Below the pieces are notes generated by a model. It was given only the letters and a program-made list of their open reading frames with translations, did not search any database and was not told the DNA's origin. A program made the position numbers and the translations under genes. From NCBI RefSeq assembly GCF_002968015.1, contig NZ_PUIP01000019.1, forward strand, positions 62,001 to 126,000: a DNA stretch of 64,000 nucleotides, read 5' to 3'. The stretch comes from Massilia phosphatilytica (GTDB taxonomy: Bacteria; Pseudomonadota; Gammaproteobacteria; Burkholderiales; Burkholderiaceae_D). The first letter of the stretch is position 1. Each line of letters opens with the position of its first letter. Positions 41,825-51,022 of this stretch are shown piece by piece.

Positions 41825-42787
41825 ATGATCGATTCGCAACCCGAACCTATACGGCCGAGTCCGAGTCTGGCTGGCAGCCTGGGACTCGGCATCGACGCCG
41901 GCGGCACCGAGACACGCTGGGCCCTCGCCGCGCCCGGCGGTGCCATCGTCGCGGAAGGCCGCGTCGCCGGCCTGTCCGCCCTGCAGATGGGCACATCGCA
42001 TGGACGCGACGCCGTCCGCGCCACCTTCGCCCAACTGGCGACGCAGGCCCTCGTGCACGGCGTGCCGGGCAAGGTGGAAGCCGGCCTGACGGGCTTCGGC
42101 GGCGACAGCGAACTGCTGCAGCGCTGGCTCGCGGAAGAACTGCATCTCGACCCGCACGCCATCCACTTCTGCAGCGACATGGAGATCGCCTACCGCGCCA
42201 GCTTCGCGCCGGGCGAAGGCTATCTCGTGTACGCGGGCACGGGCTCCATCGGCGCCTTCGTCGACGCGCACGGCCAGTTCCACCGCGCGGGCGGACGCGG
42301 CGTCGTGCTGGACGATGGCGGCGGCGGTTTCTGGATCGCGAAGGAAGCGCTGCGCCACATCTGGCGCCTCGAAGACGAGCGGCCCGGCAGCTGGGAACAA
42401 TCGCCGCTGGCGCAGGCCGTGTTCGACTACGTCGGCGGCGCCGACTGGGCATACTCGCGCCAGTTCATCTACGGCCAGGAACGGGGTGCCGTCGGCAAGC
42501 TGGCGCTCGCGGTGGCGGCGACTGCCGATAAAGATCCCGTCGCAGCCGACATCCTGCGCGCGGCCGGCCGCGAACTCGCGCGCCTCGCGCTGGCGCTGAC
42601 GGGGCGCTTCGGGCCGCGACCGATCGCCGTGTCCGGACGGGCCGCGGAGCTGCATCCGCTCATCGTCGACACGATGCGCACGGCGCTGCCGGGCATCGCC
42701 TTGACCCAGGCCCCGGGCCAGGCCCACCACGCGGCGGCGCGCATGGCGCTCGCCGCCGATCTACCTAATACCACGACATCGACATGA
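41825..42787 (+). CDS. BadF/BcrA-type ATPase, N-acetylmuramate/N-acetylglucosamine kinase
   Basis: This encodes 320 aa of actin-like sugar kinase fold: phosphate 1 loop LGIDAGGTETRWAL, AYRASFAPGEGYLVYAGTGSIGAF, and DDGGGGFWIAKEALR near residue 163. This is the family of eukaryotic-type GlcNAc kinase and of MurK, which phosphorylates both MurNAc and GlcNAc. Because MurQ needs MurNAc-6-P and no PTS or anmK gene is seen nearby, MurNAc kinase activity is the likely role. ATGA overlap links it to the amidase. Confidence 0.82.
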   Translation: MIDSQPEPIRPSPSLAGSLGLGIDAGGTETRWALAAPGGAIVAEGRVAGLSALQMGTSHGRDAVRATFAQLATQALVHGVPGKVEAGLTGFGGDSELLQRWLAEELHLDPHAIHFCSDMEIAYRASFAPGEGYLVYAGTGSIGAFVDAHGQFHRAGGRGVVLDDGGGGFWIAKEALRHIWRLEDERPGSWEQSPLAQAVFDYVGGADWAYSRQFIYGQERGAVGKLALAVAATADKDPVAADILRAAGRELARLALALTGRFGPRPIAVSGRAAELHPLIVDTMRTALPGIALTQAPGQAHHAAARMALAADLPNTTTST

Positions 42788-43716
42788 AGACACTCGTCGC
42801 GACCCTGCTCCTCGCCCTGCTGGCCGGCTGCGCCACGCCGCCGCCCACCGGACCGCAATACGACCACACGTACACGGCCCGTGGCCAGAGCAGCCGCGCG
42901 CGCTTCCTCGTGCTGCACTACACCGTCAGCAACCGCGCGGATTCGATCAAGATCCTGACCCAGCAGGAAGTCAGCGCGCACTACCTCGTGACGGACGATC
43001 CCGTCCCCGTCATCTACAACCTCGTGGACGAAACGAACGCGGCCTGGCATGCGGGCAACTCCAGCTGGAAGAATTTCACGCAGCTGAACAACAGCTCGAT
43101 CGGCATCGAGATCGTCAACCCGGGCTGGAAGGATACGCCGGGCGGCCGCGTCTACACGCCGTTCCCGCAGTCGCAGATCGACGCGCTGATCCCGCTCGTG
43201 CGCGACATCGTCACGCGCCACCACATCGCGCCGGAAAACGTGCTGGGCCACTCCGACATCGCCCCGCTGCGCAAGCAGGACCCGGGCCCGATGTTCCCGT
43301 GGCGCCAGCTGGCCGCCGCCGGCCTCGTCGCGTGGCCGGATGCGAACCGCGTCGCCCTGCTCGTGCCGATCTTCCAGGTCCAGTTGCCGGACATCGCGTG
43401 GTACCAGAAGAAGCTGGCGACGTGGGGTTATGGCCTCGTGCAGTCGGGCGTGCTCGACGACCAGACGCGGTCCGTGCTCTCGGCATTCCAGATGAAATAC
43501 CGTCCGGCCAATATCGATGGCAACCCGGACGTGGAGACGGCCGCGCTGCTGGAAGCGCTGACGAATCCGACCGGCCCGCTGCCGCAGCCGCTGCCGGCAC
43601 CGGTGGTCACGGCGCCCGTCATTATTCCGGAAGCGACGCCGGTGCCGCCCGCGCCGGAGGCCGTTCCGCCGACGCCGCCGGTGCCGCCGGTGCCGCCGGC
43701 TCCCGTGCAGCAGTGA
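42784..43716 (+). CDS. N-acetylmuramoyl-L-alanine amidase lipoprotein (AmiD-type) with peptidoglycan-binding domain
   Basis: This encodes 310 aa. MKTLVATLLLALLAGC is a lipoprotein signal. The Amidase_2 domain (about 30-180) has LVLHYTVSN (zinc His), WHAGNSSWKNF, NSSIGIEIVNPG, and ENVLGHSDIAPLRKQDPGP (zinc His, Asp). A PG_binding_1 domain (about 205-265) and a Pro-rich tail follow. It splits MurNAc-L-Ala bonds in the outer-membrane-facing periplasm. It is thus the partner that bares glycan for the neighbouring hydrolase. Confidence 0.93.
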   Translation: MKTLVATLLLALLAGCATPPPTGPQYDHTYTARGQSSRARFLVLHYTVSNRADSIKILTQQEVSAHYLVTDDPVPVIYNLVDETNAAWHAGNSSWKNFTQLNNSSIGIEIVNPGWKDTPGGRVYTPFPQSQIDALIPLVRDIVTRHHIAPENVLGHSDIAPLRKQDPGPMFPWRQLAAAGLVAWPDANRVALLVPIFQVQLPDIAWYQKKLATWGYGLVQSGVLDDQTRSVLSAFQMKYRPANIDGNPDVETAALLEALTNPTGPLPQPLPAPVVTAPVIIPEATPVPPAPEAVPPTPPVPPVPPAPVQQ

Positions 43717-43729
43717 CCAGGAATTGACG

Positions 43730-44635
43730 ATGCGCCTGCGCCATATCGAAGTCTTTCACGCCATCATGCAGGTCGGCACCATCAGCGGCGCCGCCCAGGT
43801 CCTGCACATCTCGCAGCCGGCCGTGACGAAAGTCCTGCAGCACGCCGAACTGCAGCTGGGCATGCCGTTGTTCGAGCGCGTGCGGGGCAAGCTGATTCCG
43901 AAGCCGGAAGCGCACCGCCTGTTCGCCGAGACGGAAAAGCTGAACCGCGACCTGCAGGGCATCCGCCGCCTGGCTGCCAGCCTGAAAAATCGCGCCGAAG
44001 AAACCGTGCGGCTTGTCGCCACGCCGACGATCGCCGTCTCCGTGCTGCCCGCCGCGCTGACCGTGTGGCGCCGCGATTTCGCCCAGACCCGCTGCGAGCT
44101 CGCGACCTTCCACACGAGCGAGATCGTGAACGCGTTGCGCCTAGGCGAGGCCGATCTCGCGTTATCTTTGCAGGACCCGCGCCACCCCGGCATTGAGGCG
44201 GAACCGATCGCGCAAGGCGCGCTGACGGTGATGGCGCCGGCCGGCACGTGGACCGCCGCGGAGTGCGCGCAACCGATCACGCCGTCCGGCCTCAGCGGAG
44301 AGTTGATCGGCCTGGCCGACCGCGACCCGCTCGGCGAAATGGTCGTGGCCGCATGCGAGGCGCAGGACGTGCACCCGGTCTTCCGCACCGTCGTGCAGAC
44401 GTACCAGATCGCGCGGTCGCTGGTCGAGGCGGGCGCGGGTACGGCCGTGCTCGATCCCTTCACAGCCGCGTCCGCCGCGCCGGGCAAGGTGCAGTGCCGG
44501 CCGTGGGCGCCGACGATCCCCGTCCAGCTGTACCTGCTGACGGCCAGCCATGCGCCGCTGTCGCACGGTGCGCGCGAACTGGCGATGTGCATCGGCGCCA
44601 CGGCGCGCAATTTGTTGGATAAAGGATGTTCATGA
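43730..44635 (+). CDS. LysR-family transcriptional regulator embedded in the recycling operon
   Basis: This encodes 301 aa. The N-terminal winged helix-turn-helix (RLRHIEVFHAIMQVGTISGAAQVLHISQPAVTKVLQHAE) is followed by a substrate-binding domain with VRLVATPTIAVSVLPAAL. It lies 13 bases after the amidase and its stop overlaps the vanX-like start (ATGA). Sitting in the operon instead of diverging from it is unusual for LysR and implies feedback. AmpR, the classical LysR sensor of muropeptides, is a possible analogue, but similarity was not tested. Confidence 0.9.
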   Translation: MRLRHIEVFHAIMQVGTISGAAQVLHISQPAVTKVLQHAELQLGMPLFERVRGKLIPKPEAHRLFAETEKLNRDLQGIRRLAASLKNRAEETVRLVATPTIAVSVLPAALTVWRRDFAQTRCELATFHTSEIVNALRLGEADLALSLQDPRHPGIEAEPIAQGALTVMAPAGTWTAAECAQPITPSGLSGELIGLADRDPLGEMVVAACEAQDVHPVFRTVVQTYQIARSLVEAGAGTAVLDPFTAASAAPGKVQCRPWAPTIPVQLYLLTASHAPLSHGARELAMCIGATARNLLDKGCS

Positions 44636-45240
44636 ATACCATCGCCAGCGAGGACATCGCCGGCCACCCCGAGTTCCGCCACCTCTCCACCATCGCCGGC
44701 ATCGCCGTCGACCTGCGCTACGCGACCCCAAACAATTTCATCGGCCGCGATTTGTACTCTCCCTACGATTGCGCCTGGCTGCACCGCGACGCGGCGTTTG
44801 CGCTGGAGCGCGTCGTCGCCTGGCTGAAGGACAAGCGTCCCGACTGCACACCGCTCGTGCTGGATGCCCTGCGCCCGCAGCGCGTGCAGCAACAACTGTG
44901 GGATGCGCTGGCCGGCACCGATTTGCAGATGTATCTCGCGAATCCGCAGCGCGGCTCGATCCACTCGTTCGGGATGGCGCTGGACATCACGATCCTGGAC
45001 GACGCGGGCCGCGAGCTCGACATGGGCACGGGCTTCGACGACATGACGGAGCTGTCGCATCCCGCACTGGAAGCGCGCTTCCTGGCCCGCGGTGAACTCA
45101 CGGCCGCCCAAATCGCCAGCCGGCAATTGCTTCGCGACGCCATGTTCCAGGCCGGCTTCGTCGGCATCAACACGGAGTGGTGGCACTTCGATTGCGGCGA
45201 CCGCAACCTCGTGCGCCAGACTTTCCGCCGCGTGCTCTGA
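44632..45240 (+). CDS. ddpX: D-alanyl-D-alanine dipeptidase (VanX/DdpX)
   Basis: This encodes 202 aa. It is a zinc peptidase of the M15 family: SIHSFGMALD (His111, Asp118) and TEWWHF (Glu182 catalytic, His185 metal) match the VanX SxHxxGxAxD and ExxH motifs. DdpX/VanX splits D-Ala-D-Ala. There is no signal peptide, so it acts in the cytoplasm. With no VanA/VanH beside it, the role is recycling or nutrient use of D-Ala rather than vancomycin resistance. It directly follows the LysR gene. Confidence 0.9.
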   Translation: MNTIASEDIAGHPEFRHLSTIAGIAVDLRYATPNNFIGRDLYSPYDCAWLHRDAAFALERVVAWLKDKRPDCTPLVLDALRPQRVQQQLWDALAGTDLQMYLANPQRGSIHSFGMALDITILDDAGRELDMGTGFDDMTELSHPALEARFLARGELTAAQIASRQLLRDAMFQAGFVGINTEWWHFDCGDRNLVRQTFRRVL

Positions 45241-45354
45241 GCCTGCCGCACCATGCTGAGCGTTCCGCGTGCACGCTTGAGCAAGCTCATTCTCCTACAT
45301 TCCTCTGCCGGGACAATCGGTCCACTGACCCACGCCCACGCGAAGGAGAAAGAA

Positions 45355-46041
45355 ATGAAGAGCTCGCTGTTGTCCTCGTTGTTGTCCTGTTTTATGTTGC
45401 TGACGATGACCGCATTGGCCGGCTGCAGCACCGACGCCGGCAGCCGGTTCGCCGCGCGCGACACGACGGTCGAGTACTACCGCGTATTCGACATCAAGAC
45501 CGACGCCGCGCGCGAGGCCGTGGCCACGGCGGCCACGGAAGGCATCAACCGCAACGTGAAGGAAGCGTCCATCGCGACACCGGCCGGCGTCGAGGCGACC
45601 GAGCTGCCGGGCCACTTCAAGATGGCCGACCCCACGAGCGCGGCACCCGGCACCGCCGCCGACAAGAGCCCGAGCTGTGAAGGCGCGTCCTGGACCGCGA
45701 AGGCCGCCCCGAAAGTGCGCGGCAGCGACAACATGAACGTGGTCGCCTGCCTGTTCCCGTACAAGAACGGCTACCACCTCGACATGTACGCGGTCTTCAC
45801 GAAGCCCGAAGGCGGCTGGCTGTCCTGGCCGCGCCGGGTGGGCGGCATGATGCTCGGCACACCGGAAAAATTCACCGAGACCACGATGCTGGACATCGTG
45901 CGCTCGATCCGCGCGAACACGAAGGCGCAGGTGTCGCTGGTGGAAGCGAAGCCCAACCTGCCGGGCACGCCGTGGCTGGAAGGTGGCAGTACGCCGCTCG
46001 CCGCGACGCAGACGGCGCCAGGCGAGGCGAGCAAGCCGTAA
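45355..46041 (+). CDS. hypothetical lipoprotein
   Basis: This encodes 228 aa with lipobox LTALAGC at about residue 24. AAGGAG at 45343-45348 gives the start. The mature part has a Cys pair (PSCEGASW and VVACLFPYK) and YHLDMYAVFTKPEGGWLSWPRRVGGMMLG, which reads like a membrane-associated hydrophobic turn. No known domain is recognised. It is 114 bases after ddpX and may be a separate transcript. It converges on dacB. Confidence 0.7.
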   Translation: MKSSLLSSLLSCFMLLTMTALAGCSTDAGSRFAARDTTVEYYRVFDIKTDAAREAVATAATEGINRNVKEASIATPAGVEATELPGHFKMADPTSAAPGTAADKSPSCEGASWTAKAAPKVRGSDNMNVVACLFPYKNGYHLDMYAVFTKPEGGWLSWPRRVGGMMLGTPEKFTETTMLDIVRSIRANTKAQVSLVEAKPNLPGTPWLEGGSTPLAATQTAPGEASKP

Positions 46042-46050
46042 CGGGGCGCG

Positions 46051-47607
46051 CTACCGGGTGACGGCAGGCACCGCCGACGGCGTCCCATCCAGCCGCGCGA
46101 CCCAGTCGACGAGCGCATCGAGCACGGCCCGGCCACGTCCGTTGCCAACCCGGTCGCTGTTGACGAAGGCGACGAGCACGCACTGCCTGCCGTCCGCATC
46201 CGGCACGTAGCCGGCCAGCGCGACAGCGTTGGACAACGTGCCCGTCTTCAGGCGCGCGCGGCTGGCGGCGGGGCTGTCGTGCAGGCGACGGCGCATCGTG
46301 CCGTCCACCGCCGCGATCGGCATGCTGGCCTGGAGTTCCGGCGCCCAGTTGCTGCGCAGGCCCGCTTGCAGCAGGGCCGCCATCTGGATGGGCGTGATGC
46401 TTTCGATGCGCGACAGGCCAGAGCCGTTTTCCACCACGAAGCCGGTATCGTCGATGCCGTGCGTGCGCATCCAGGCGCGTACAACGGCCTCGCTGCGCGC
46501 GAGCGTCGTGAGGGTGCTGTTGGACGGCGCCGGTTGCGGATGGCTGCCCAGCACGGGGTCGGGTTCGAGCGCGCCCAGGCTCAGGAAGAGCAGGCGGGCA
46601 AGCGTGTTGTCGGAGGGCTTGTTGATGTCACGGATGACTTCCGGCAGCGGGCGCGACACGTGCTCGGCCAGCAGGCGCGCGCCCGGCGGCGTGGCGCCTT
46701 CGACAGCCGTGCCGGTGATGGTGCCGCCCAGCGTCTTCCACAGGCGGCGCACGAGGCGGGCGACGTATTCCTGGCGGTCGATCGCGTTGACGGATACGTC
46801 GGCCACGCAGTTTTTCGGGAAGGTCCCGTGCAGCACGAGCTTGATGCCGCCACCCGCGCGCGGCAGGGTTTCCGGTTGCTTCCAGCCGTTTTCCCAGGTG
46901 GCGCAGTCGGCGTCGATGAGCTTCATGTCCGTGTCGACGGTGACGCCGTCGAGCTCGGGCTGCATCGCGACGCGCACGTGCGTGGCCGGTTTGCCGTCCG
47001 GGCGCGGCGTCGAGCGGATGTCCAGTTGCACCATGTTGCGATTGACGAACAGTGCATCCGGGATGACGTTGTAATAGGCCTCCGGCGACTCGTCGAACGG
47101 CGGCACGCCGAGGTCGGCGCGGGCCGGATTGAACAGCGTGCGGTCGATGACGAGGTTGCCGGCGATCGTGCGGATGCCCTGGTAGCGCAGGGCGCGCAGC
47201 ATCGTCGTCAACGTCTCGGTGGACAGGTCGACGTCGGCGCCGCCGCGCAGCACGAGGTCGCCGTGCAGCACGTCGCCCTTGACCTCGCCCGTCGTGCGCA
47301 TCTCGGTGCGGCCGCGGAACACGGGGCCCAGCTGCTCGAGCGCGACCAAGGTCGTGACGAGTTTCATCGTCGATGCCGGGTGCAGCGCATGGTCGGCCAG
47401 GTGCGACAGCACCGTCTTATCGCCGCGCAGGACGAGCACGCTCACGGCATCCTCGGGAATCGCCGCCGTGCGCAGGGCATCCGTGACGGGGATCGGCAGC
47501 GGGCTCGTCATCGACGCCGGCGGCGCGGCTTGCAGCTGGGCCGACGCTGGATTGGCGATGCCCAGCAGCGCGGCGGCGAGGAGGGAGAGTGCGTGACGAC
47601 GAAGCAT
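46051..47607 (-). CDS. dacB: D-alanyl-D-alanine carboxypeptidase/endopeptidase, PBP4 type
   Basis: This encodes 518 aa, S13 family. The signal peptide ends ASA at about residue 23. Catalytic motifs are STMK (79-82), PSDN near 335, and KTGT near the C-terminus, all intact. It trims the last D-Ala from wall peptides or cuts cross-links in the periplasm. It is transcribed after the SpmAB-like gene with 20 bases between them. Released D-Ala would feed the nearby dadA. Confidence 0.93.
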   Translation of the reverse strand: MLRRHALSLLAAALLGIANPASAQLQAAPPASMTSPLPIPVTDALRTAAIPEDAVSVLVLRGDKTVLSHLADHALHPASTMKLVTTLVALEQLGPVFRGRTEMRTTGEVKGDVLHGDLVLRGGADVDLSTETLTTMLRALRYQGIRTIAGNLVIDRTLFNPARADLGVPPFDESPEAYYNVIPDALFVNRNMVQLDIRSTPRPDGKPATHVRVAMQPELDGVTVDTDMKLIDADCATWENGWKQPETLPRAGGGIKLVLHGTFPKNCVADVSVNAIDRQEYVARLVRRLWKTLGGTITGTAVEGATPPGARLLAEHVSRPLPEVIRDINKPSDNTLARLLFLSLGALEPDPVLGSHPQPAPSNSTLTTLARSEAVVRAWMRTHGIDDTGFVVENGSGLSRIESITPIQMAALLQAGLRSNWAPELQASMPIAAVDGTMRRRLHDSPAASRARLKTGTLSNAVALAGYVPDADGRQCVLVAFVNSDRVGNGRGRAVLDALVDWVARLDGTPSAVPAVTR

Positions 47608-47627
47608 GCCTGTCCTTGTCAAAACGG

Positions 47628-48866
47628 TTATCCGAAGAACACGTAGGCCACCGAGATGGCCGCGACGATGCCGGCCAGGTCGGCGATCAGTCCGCAGGAA
47701 ATTGCATAGCGCGTCTTGCGCACGCCGACGGAGCCGAAGTACAGCGCGACGATGTAGAACGTGGTGTCCGCCGAGCCCTGGAAGACGCAGGCCAGGCGGC
47801 CGACGAACGAATCGACACCATAAGTCTTCATGGCGTCGATCATCAGCGCGCGCGAACCGCTGCCGGACAACGGCTTCATCAGCGCGGTGGGCAGGGCCGG
47901 TGTGAACGCGGTGTCGAGGCCGACCGACCTGATGACCCATTCCAGGCCTTGCACGACGAAGCCGAGCACGCCCGCATTGCGGACCACGGAGATGGCGACG
48001 AGCATGCCGACGAGGTAGGGGATGATCGTGAGCGACGTCTGGATGCCGCCCTTGGCGCCTTCGATGAACGCCTCGTACACGTTCACGCGCTTGACCATCG
48101 CGCCGACGATGAACGCGACGATGATGGAGAACAGGATCAGGTTGCTCGCGACCTTGGAGACGGTTTCGATTTCCGGTTTCGTGAGGTAGTGCGTGAAGTA
48201 CCAGATCAGCGTGGCGATGGCGGCCGTCATGCCGCCCAGCCAGCCCAGTACGACGCCGTTCAGCAAATTGATGCGCTGGCGGATCGACACCGCGATGATG
48301 CCTGCGACCGTGGCGACATAGGTCGCGATCATGCACGGGATGAAGATGTCGGACGGGTCTTTCGCGCCGAGGATCGCGCGCTGCGCCATGATCGCGAGCG
48401 GGATCAGGGTGAGGCCCGACGTGTGCAGCACGAGGAACATGATCTGCGCGTTGCTGGCCGTGTCCTTGTTTGGGTTCAGCGTCTGCAGGCTTTCCATTGC
48501 CTTCAGGCCGAACGGCGTCGCGGCATTGTCCAGGCCCAGCAGGTTGGCGGAAAAATTCATCACCATGTGACCGGTGGCCGGGTGGTCCTTCGGCACTTCC
48601 GGGAAGATGCGCGAAAAGAAGGGCGAGATCACTTTCGCCAGCCAGCCGACGGCGCCGGCCTTCTCGCCGATGTTCATGATGCCGAGCCATAAGGTCATCA
48701 CGCCGGCCAGCGGCAAGGCGATGTCCATCACGCCCATCTTGGCGGCGTCGAAGGTGCCGTCGATGATGCGCTTGAAAATCTCGGTATCCCCAAGGAAGAT
48801 CCATTGGGCCAGAGCCGCAACGAAGCCGACGAGGAAGAAGCCGATCCAGATGTAATTTAAAGCCAT
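47628..48866 (-). CDS. SpmA-SpmB fusion (nucleoside-recognition domain) membrane protein
   Basis: This encodes 412 aa with about ten hydrophobic segments. The N-terminal half (MALNYIWIGFFLVGFVAALAQ, then HPATGHMVMNFSANLLGLDNAATPFGLKAM) is SpmA-like. The C-terminal half (PYLVGMLVAISVVRNAG, PLSGSGSRALMIDAM, GRLACVFQGSADTTFYIVALYFG) is SpmB-like. Both carry the nucleoside-recognition/Gate fold. In Bacillus, dacB-spmA-spmB form one operon for the spore cortex; here, in a non-sporing lineage, the fused form precedes a DD-carboxypeptidase. The transported substrate is unknown. Confidence 0.88.
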   Translation of the reverse strand: MALNYIWIGFFLVGFVAALAQWIFLGDTEIFKRIIDGTFDAAKMGVMDIALPLAGVMTLWLGIMNIGEKAGAVGWLAKVISPFFSRIFPEVPKDHPATGHMVMNFSANLLGLDNAATPFGLKAMESLQTLNPNKDTASNAQIMFLVLHTSGLTLIPLAIMAQRAILGAKDPSDIFIPCMIATYVATVAGIIAVSIRQRINLLNGVVLGWLGGMTAAIATLIWYFTHYLTKPEIETVSKVASNLILFSIIVAFIVGAMVKRVNVYEAFIEGAKGGIQTSLTIIPYLVGMLVAISVVRNAGVLGFVVQGLEWVIRSVGLDTAFTPALPTALMKPLSGSGSRALMIDAMKTYGVDSFVGRLACVFQGSADTTFYIVALYFGSVGVRKTRYAISCGLIADLAGIVAAISVAYVFFG

Positions 48867-49076
48867 GGGTGTCGTAGGTGCAGGCAGGATGATGCCTGAG
48901 CTCGATTGTGCAGCGGAGAGTATAGGCGCTGAGCAAGCTGCACTGATGAAAGTATGGGCCGGGGATATGTAAAAAAGTTATGCGCCACTGGGAAGCTTGG
49001 CGTTCTGTCATCGCACGACCGTGTTGCCCACGTCCAAGCCTGGGCCTATGATACGCAACGCTTCCAGGACTCCGCC

Positions 49077-50879
49077 ATGCCGACTCGCCGTTCGATCCTC
49101 GCCTCCCTGCTGTTCACCGCTCTCGCTCCATTGGCCGCCGCGCAGGACACGGCACCGAAGGTCCTGCACATGTTCCTGTCGACGAGCGAGACGGGCATGG
49201 ACCCGGCCGTCGCCTCCGACATCGCCACGTTGTCCCTGCTGGAAAACCTGTTCGACCCGCTGTTGCGCTACGACTACCTTGCGCGCCCCGTCAAACTGCA
49301 GGGCAATGGCGCGAAGGACCTGCCCGAGATCTCGGCCGACGGCCTCACCTACACGTTCCACCTCCGTCCCGGCATGCGGTTCACGTCCGACCCGGCGTTC
49401 AAGGGCCCGCCGCGCGAGGTGACGGCGGCCGACTACGTCTACAGCATCCAGCGCCTGTACGACCCGACCCTGAAATCGCCGTGGTCGTTCATGTTCGAGG
49501 GAAAACTGCTGGGCGATGCGGCGTGGAAGGATGATTTCAGCTACGCGACGAGTATCCCGGGCCTGCAAGCCGTCGACCGCTACACGCTGCGCATCCGCCT
49601 GTCGGAGCCGGACAATAACTTCCTGTTTTACCTGGCCACGCCGGCGACGGGCGTCGTCGCGCGCGAAGTGATCGAGGCGTATCCGGGCCAGGCCGGCAAC
49701 CACCCCGTCGGCACCGGGCCATTCATGCTGGGGGACTGGAAGCGCAGCGACCGCATCGTCCTCGTCGCGAATCCCGCGTCGACGTCCGTCTTTCACTCCA
49801 GCGTGGCGACGGACCCGGCGGCCGACCCCACCGACCGTGCCATCGCGCTCGCGCTCGAAGGGCAGAAGCTGCCCCGCGTGGACAAGGTCGACATCAAGAT
49901 CGCGGAAGAATTCCAGGGCCGCATGCTGGGCTTCCTGAACGGCGAATACGATTACCTGGAACAGGTGCCGGAATCGATGACGGACATGGTCATCAGGAAC
50001 GGCAAGCTGAAAGGAGACCTGGCCGCGCGCGGCATGCAGCTGTACCGCTTCCCCGTGCTGCAAACCTACTACATGTGGATGAACATGGAGGATCCGGTCC
50101 TCGGCGGCTATTCGAAAGAGCGGGTGGCGCTGCGCCGCGCGATCTCGCTCAGCTACAACAGCGCCGAGGACATCGCCCTGCTGAAAAAGGGATTCGCGAT
50201 CAAGGCCGAATCGCCGCTGGCGCCGGGCGTGCTGGGCTACGACCCGAACTACCGCAGCCCCGTCCCGTACGACCCCGCGATGGCGAACGCCTTGCTCGAC
50301 CGCTTTGGCTACGACAAACACGACCCGGACGGGTTCAGACGCCAGCCGAAAGCAGGTGGTGGCACCGAGCCACTGACGCTGCAGATGAGCAGCGAAGCGA
50401 CGGTCGGCGGCCGCCTGCGGGACGAACTGTGGCGCAAATGCCTGAATGCTGTGGGCCTGCGCGTCGTGTTCAAGTCGGACAAGAAGACGGAGATCATCAA
50501 GGCGTCCCGCCTCGGCAAGGTGCAGATGTTCGAGAGTAATTGGATCGCCGACTTCCCCGACGGCGACAATTTTTATCAGCTGCTGTACGGCCCGAACGCG
50601 GGCCGCGCCAACTACGCCCGTTTCAACCTGCCGGCCTATAACGAACGCTACGAGCAGGCGCATGCGCTCAAGGATGGCCCCGAGCGCCAGAAGCTGTATT
50701 TCGAGATGAACCAGTTGATCCACGCCTACAACCCGTGGGTGCCGCTGACGCATGTGCTCTCGGCGGATATCCGACAACCGTGGCTCAAAAACTACAAACG
50801 TCACCCCGTCGAGTTCACGCAATGGCGTTATCTGGATGTCGATGTTGCGGAAAGGACACGTGCTGCAAGAGGGAAGTGA
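49077..50879 (+). CDS. peptide-type ABC transporter substrate-binding protein, orphan
   Basis: This encodes 600 aa. MPTRRSILASLLFTALAPLAAAQ is a signal with a TRRSIL twin-arginine-like stretch. The mature part is SBP_bac_5 (OppA/DppA fold): ISADGLTYTFHLRPGMRF, NHPVGTGPFMLGDWKRSDRI, and ALRRAISLSYN. No permease or ATPase genes lie beside it. In E. coli the orphan protein MppA binds the murein tripeptide and uses Opp; an analogous role fits the setting. It begins about 210 bases from the SpmAB gene, divergently. Confidence 0.88.
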   Translation: MPTRRSILASLLFTALAPLAAAQDTAPKVLHMFLSTSETGMDPAVASDIATLSLLENLFDPLLRYDYLARPVKLQGNGAKDLPEISADGLTYTFHLRPGMRFTSDPAFKGPPREVTAADYVYSIQRLYDPTLKSPWSFMFEGKLLGDAAWKDDFSYATSIPGLQAVDRYTLRIRLSEPDNNFLFYLATPATGVVAREVIEAYPGQAGNHPVGTGPFMLGDWKRSDRIVLVANPASTSVFHSSVATDPAADPTDRAIALALEGQKLPRVDKVDIKIAEEFQGRMLGFLNGEYDYLEQVPESMTDMVIRNGKLKGDLAARGMQLYRFPVLQTYYMWMNMEDPVLGGYSKERVALRRAISLSYNSAEDIALLKKGFAIKAESPLAPGVLGYDPNYRSPVPYDPAMANALLDRFGYDKHDPDGFRRQPKAGGGTEPLTLQMSSEATVGGRLRDELWRKCLNAVGLRVVFKSDKKTEIIKASRLGKVQMFESNWIADFPDGDNFYQLLYGPNAGRANYARFNLPAYNERYEQAHALKDGPERQKLYFEMNQLIHAYNPWVPLTHVLSADIRQPWLKNYKRHPVEFTQWRYLDVDVAERTRAARGK

Positions 50880-51022
50880 TACTTTTTGCTAGATTTACTC
50901 AGTGAAATATTCCCTATAGTTATAGTCAGCGCCGGAATTTTCATTGGCTGGGCGCGCGTCAGTGCGCTTACCTTTGAATCAATAACCCTATGCCAACGTC
51001 GTCGTGCACCAAGGAGAACTAC

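Noticed and set aside
38929..42180. A 3.2-kb minus-strand open frame over ampG, NagX-like and GHL10 genes
   Set aside because: Same antisense artefact: no domain, no ribosome site, and plus-strand genes are clear.
44632..45240. Vancomycin-resistance cluster
   Set aside because: VanX-like alone, with no VanA/VanH ligase or dehydrogenase nearby; a Gram-negative D-Ala-D-Ala dipeptidase for recycling fits better.
47608..49011. A 5' extension of the dacB frame through the SpmAB gene
   Set aside because: The extension is out of frame with the SpmAB protein, is low complexity, and dacB has a proper signal peptide at 47607.
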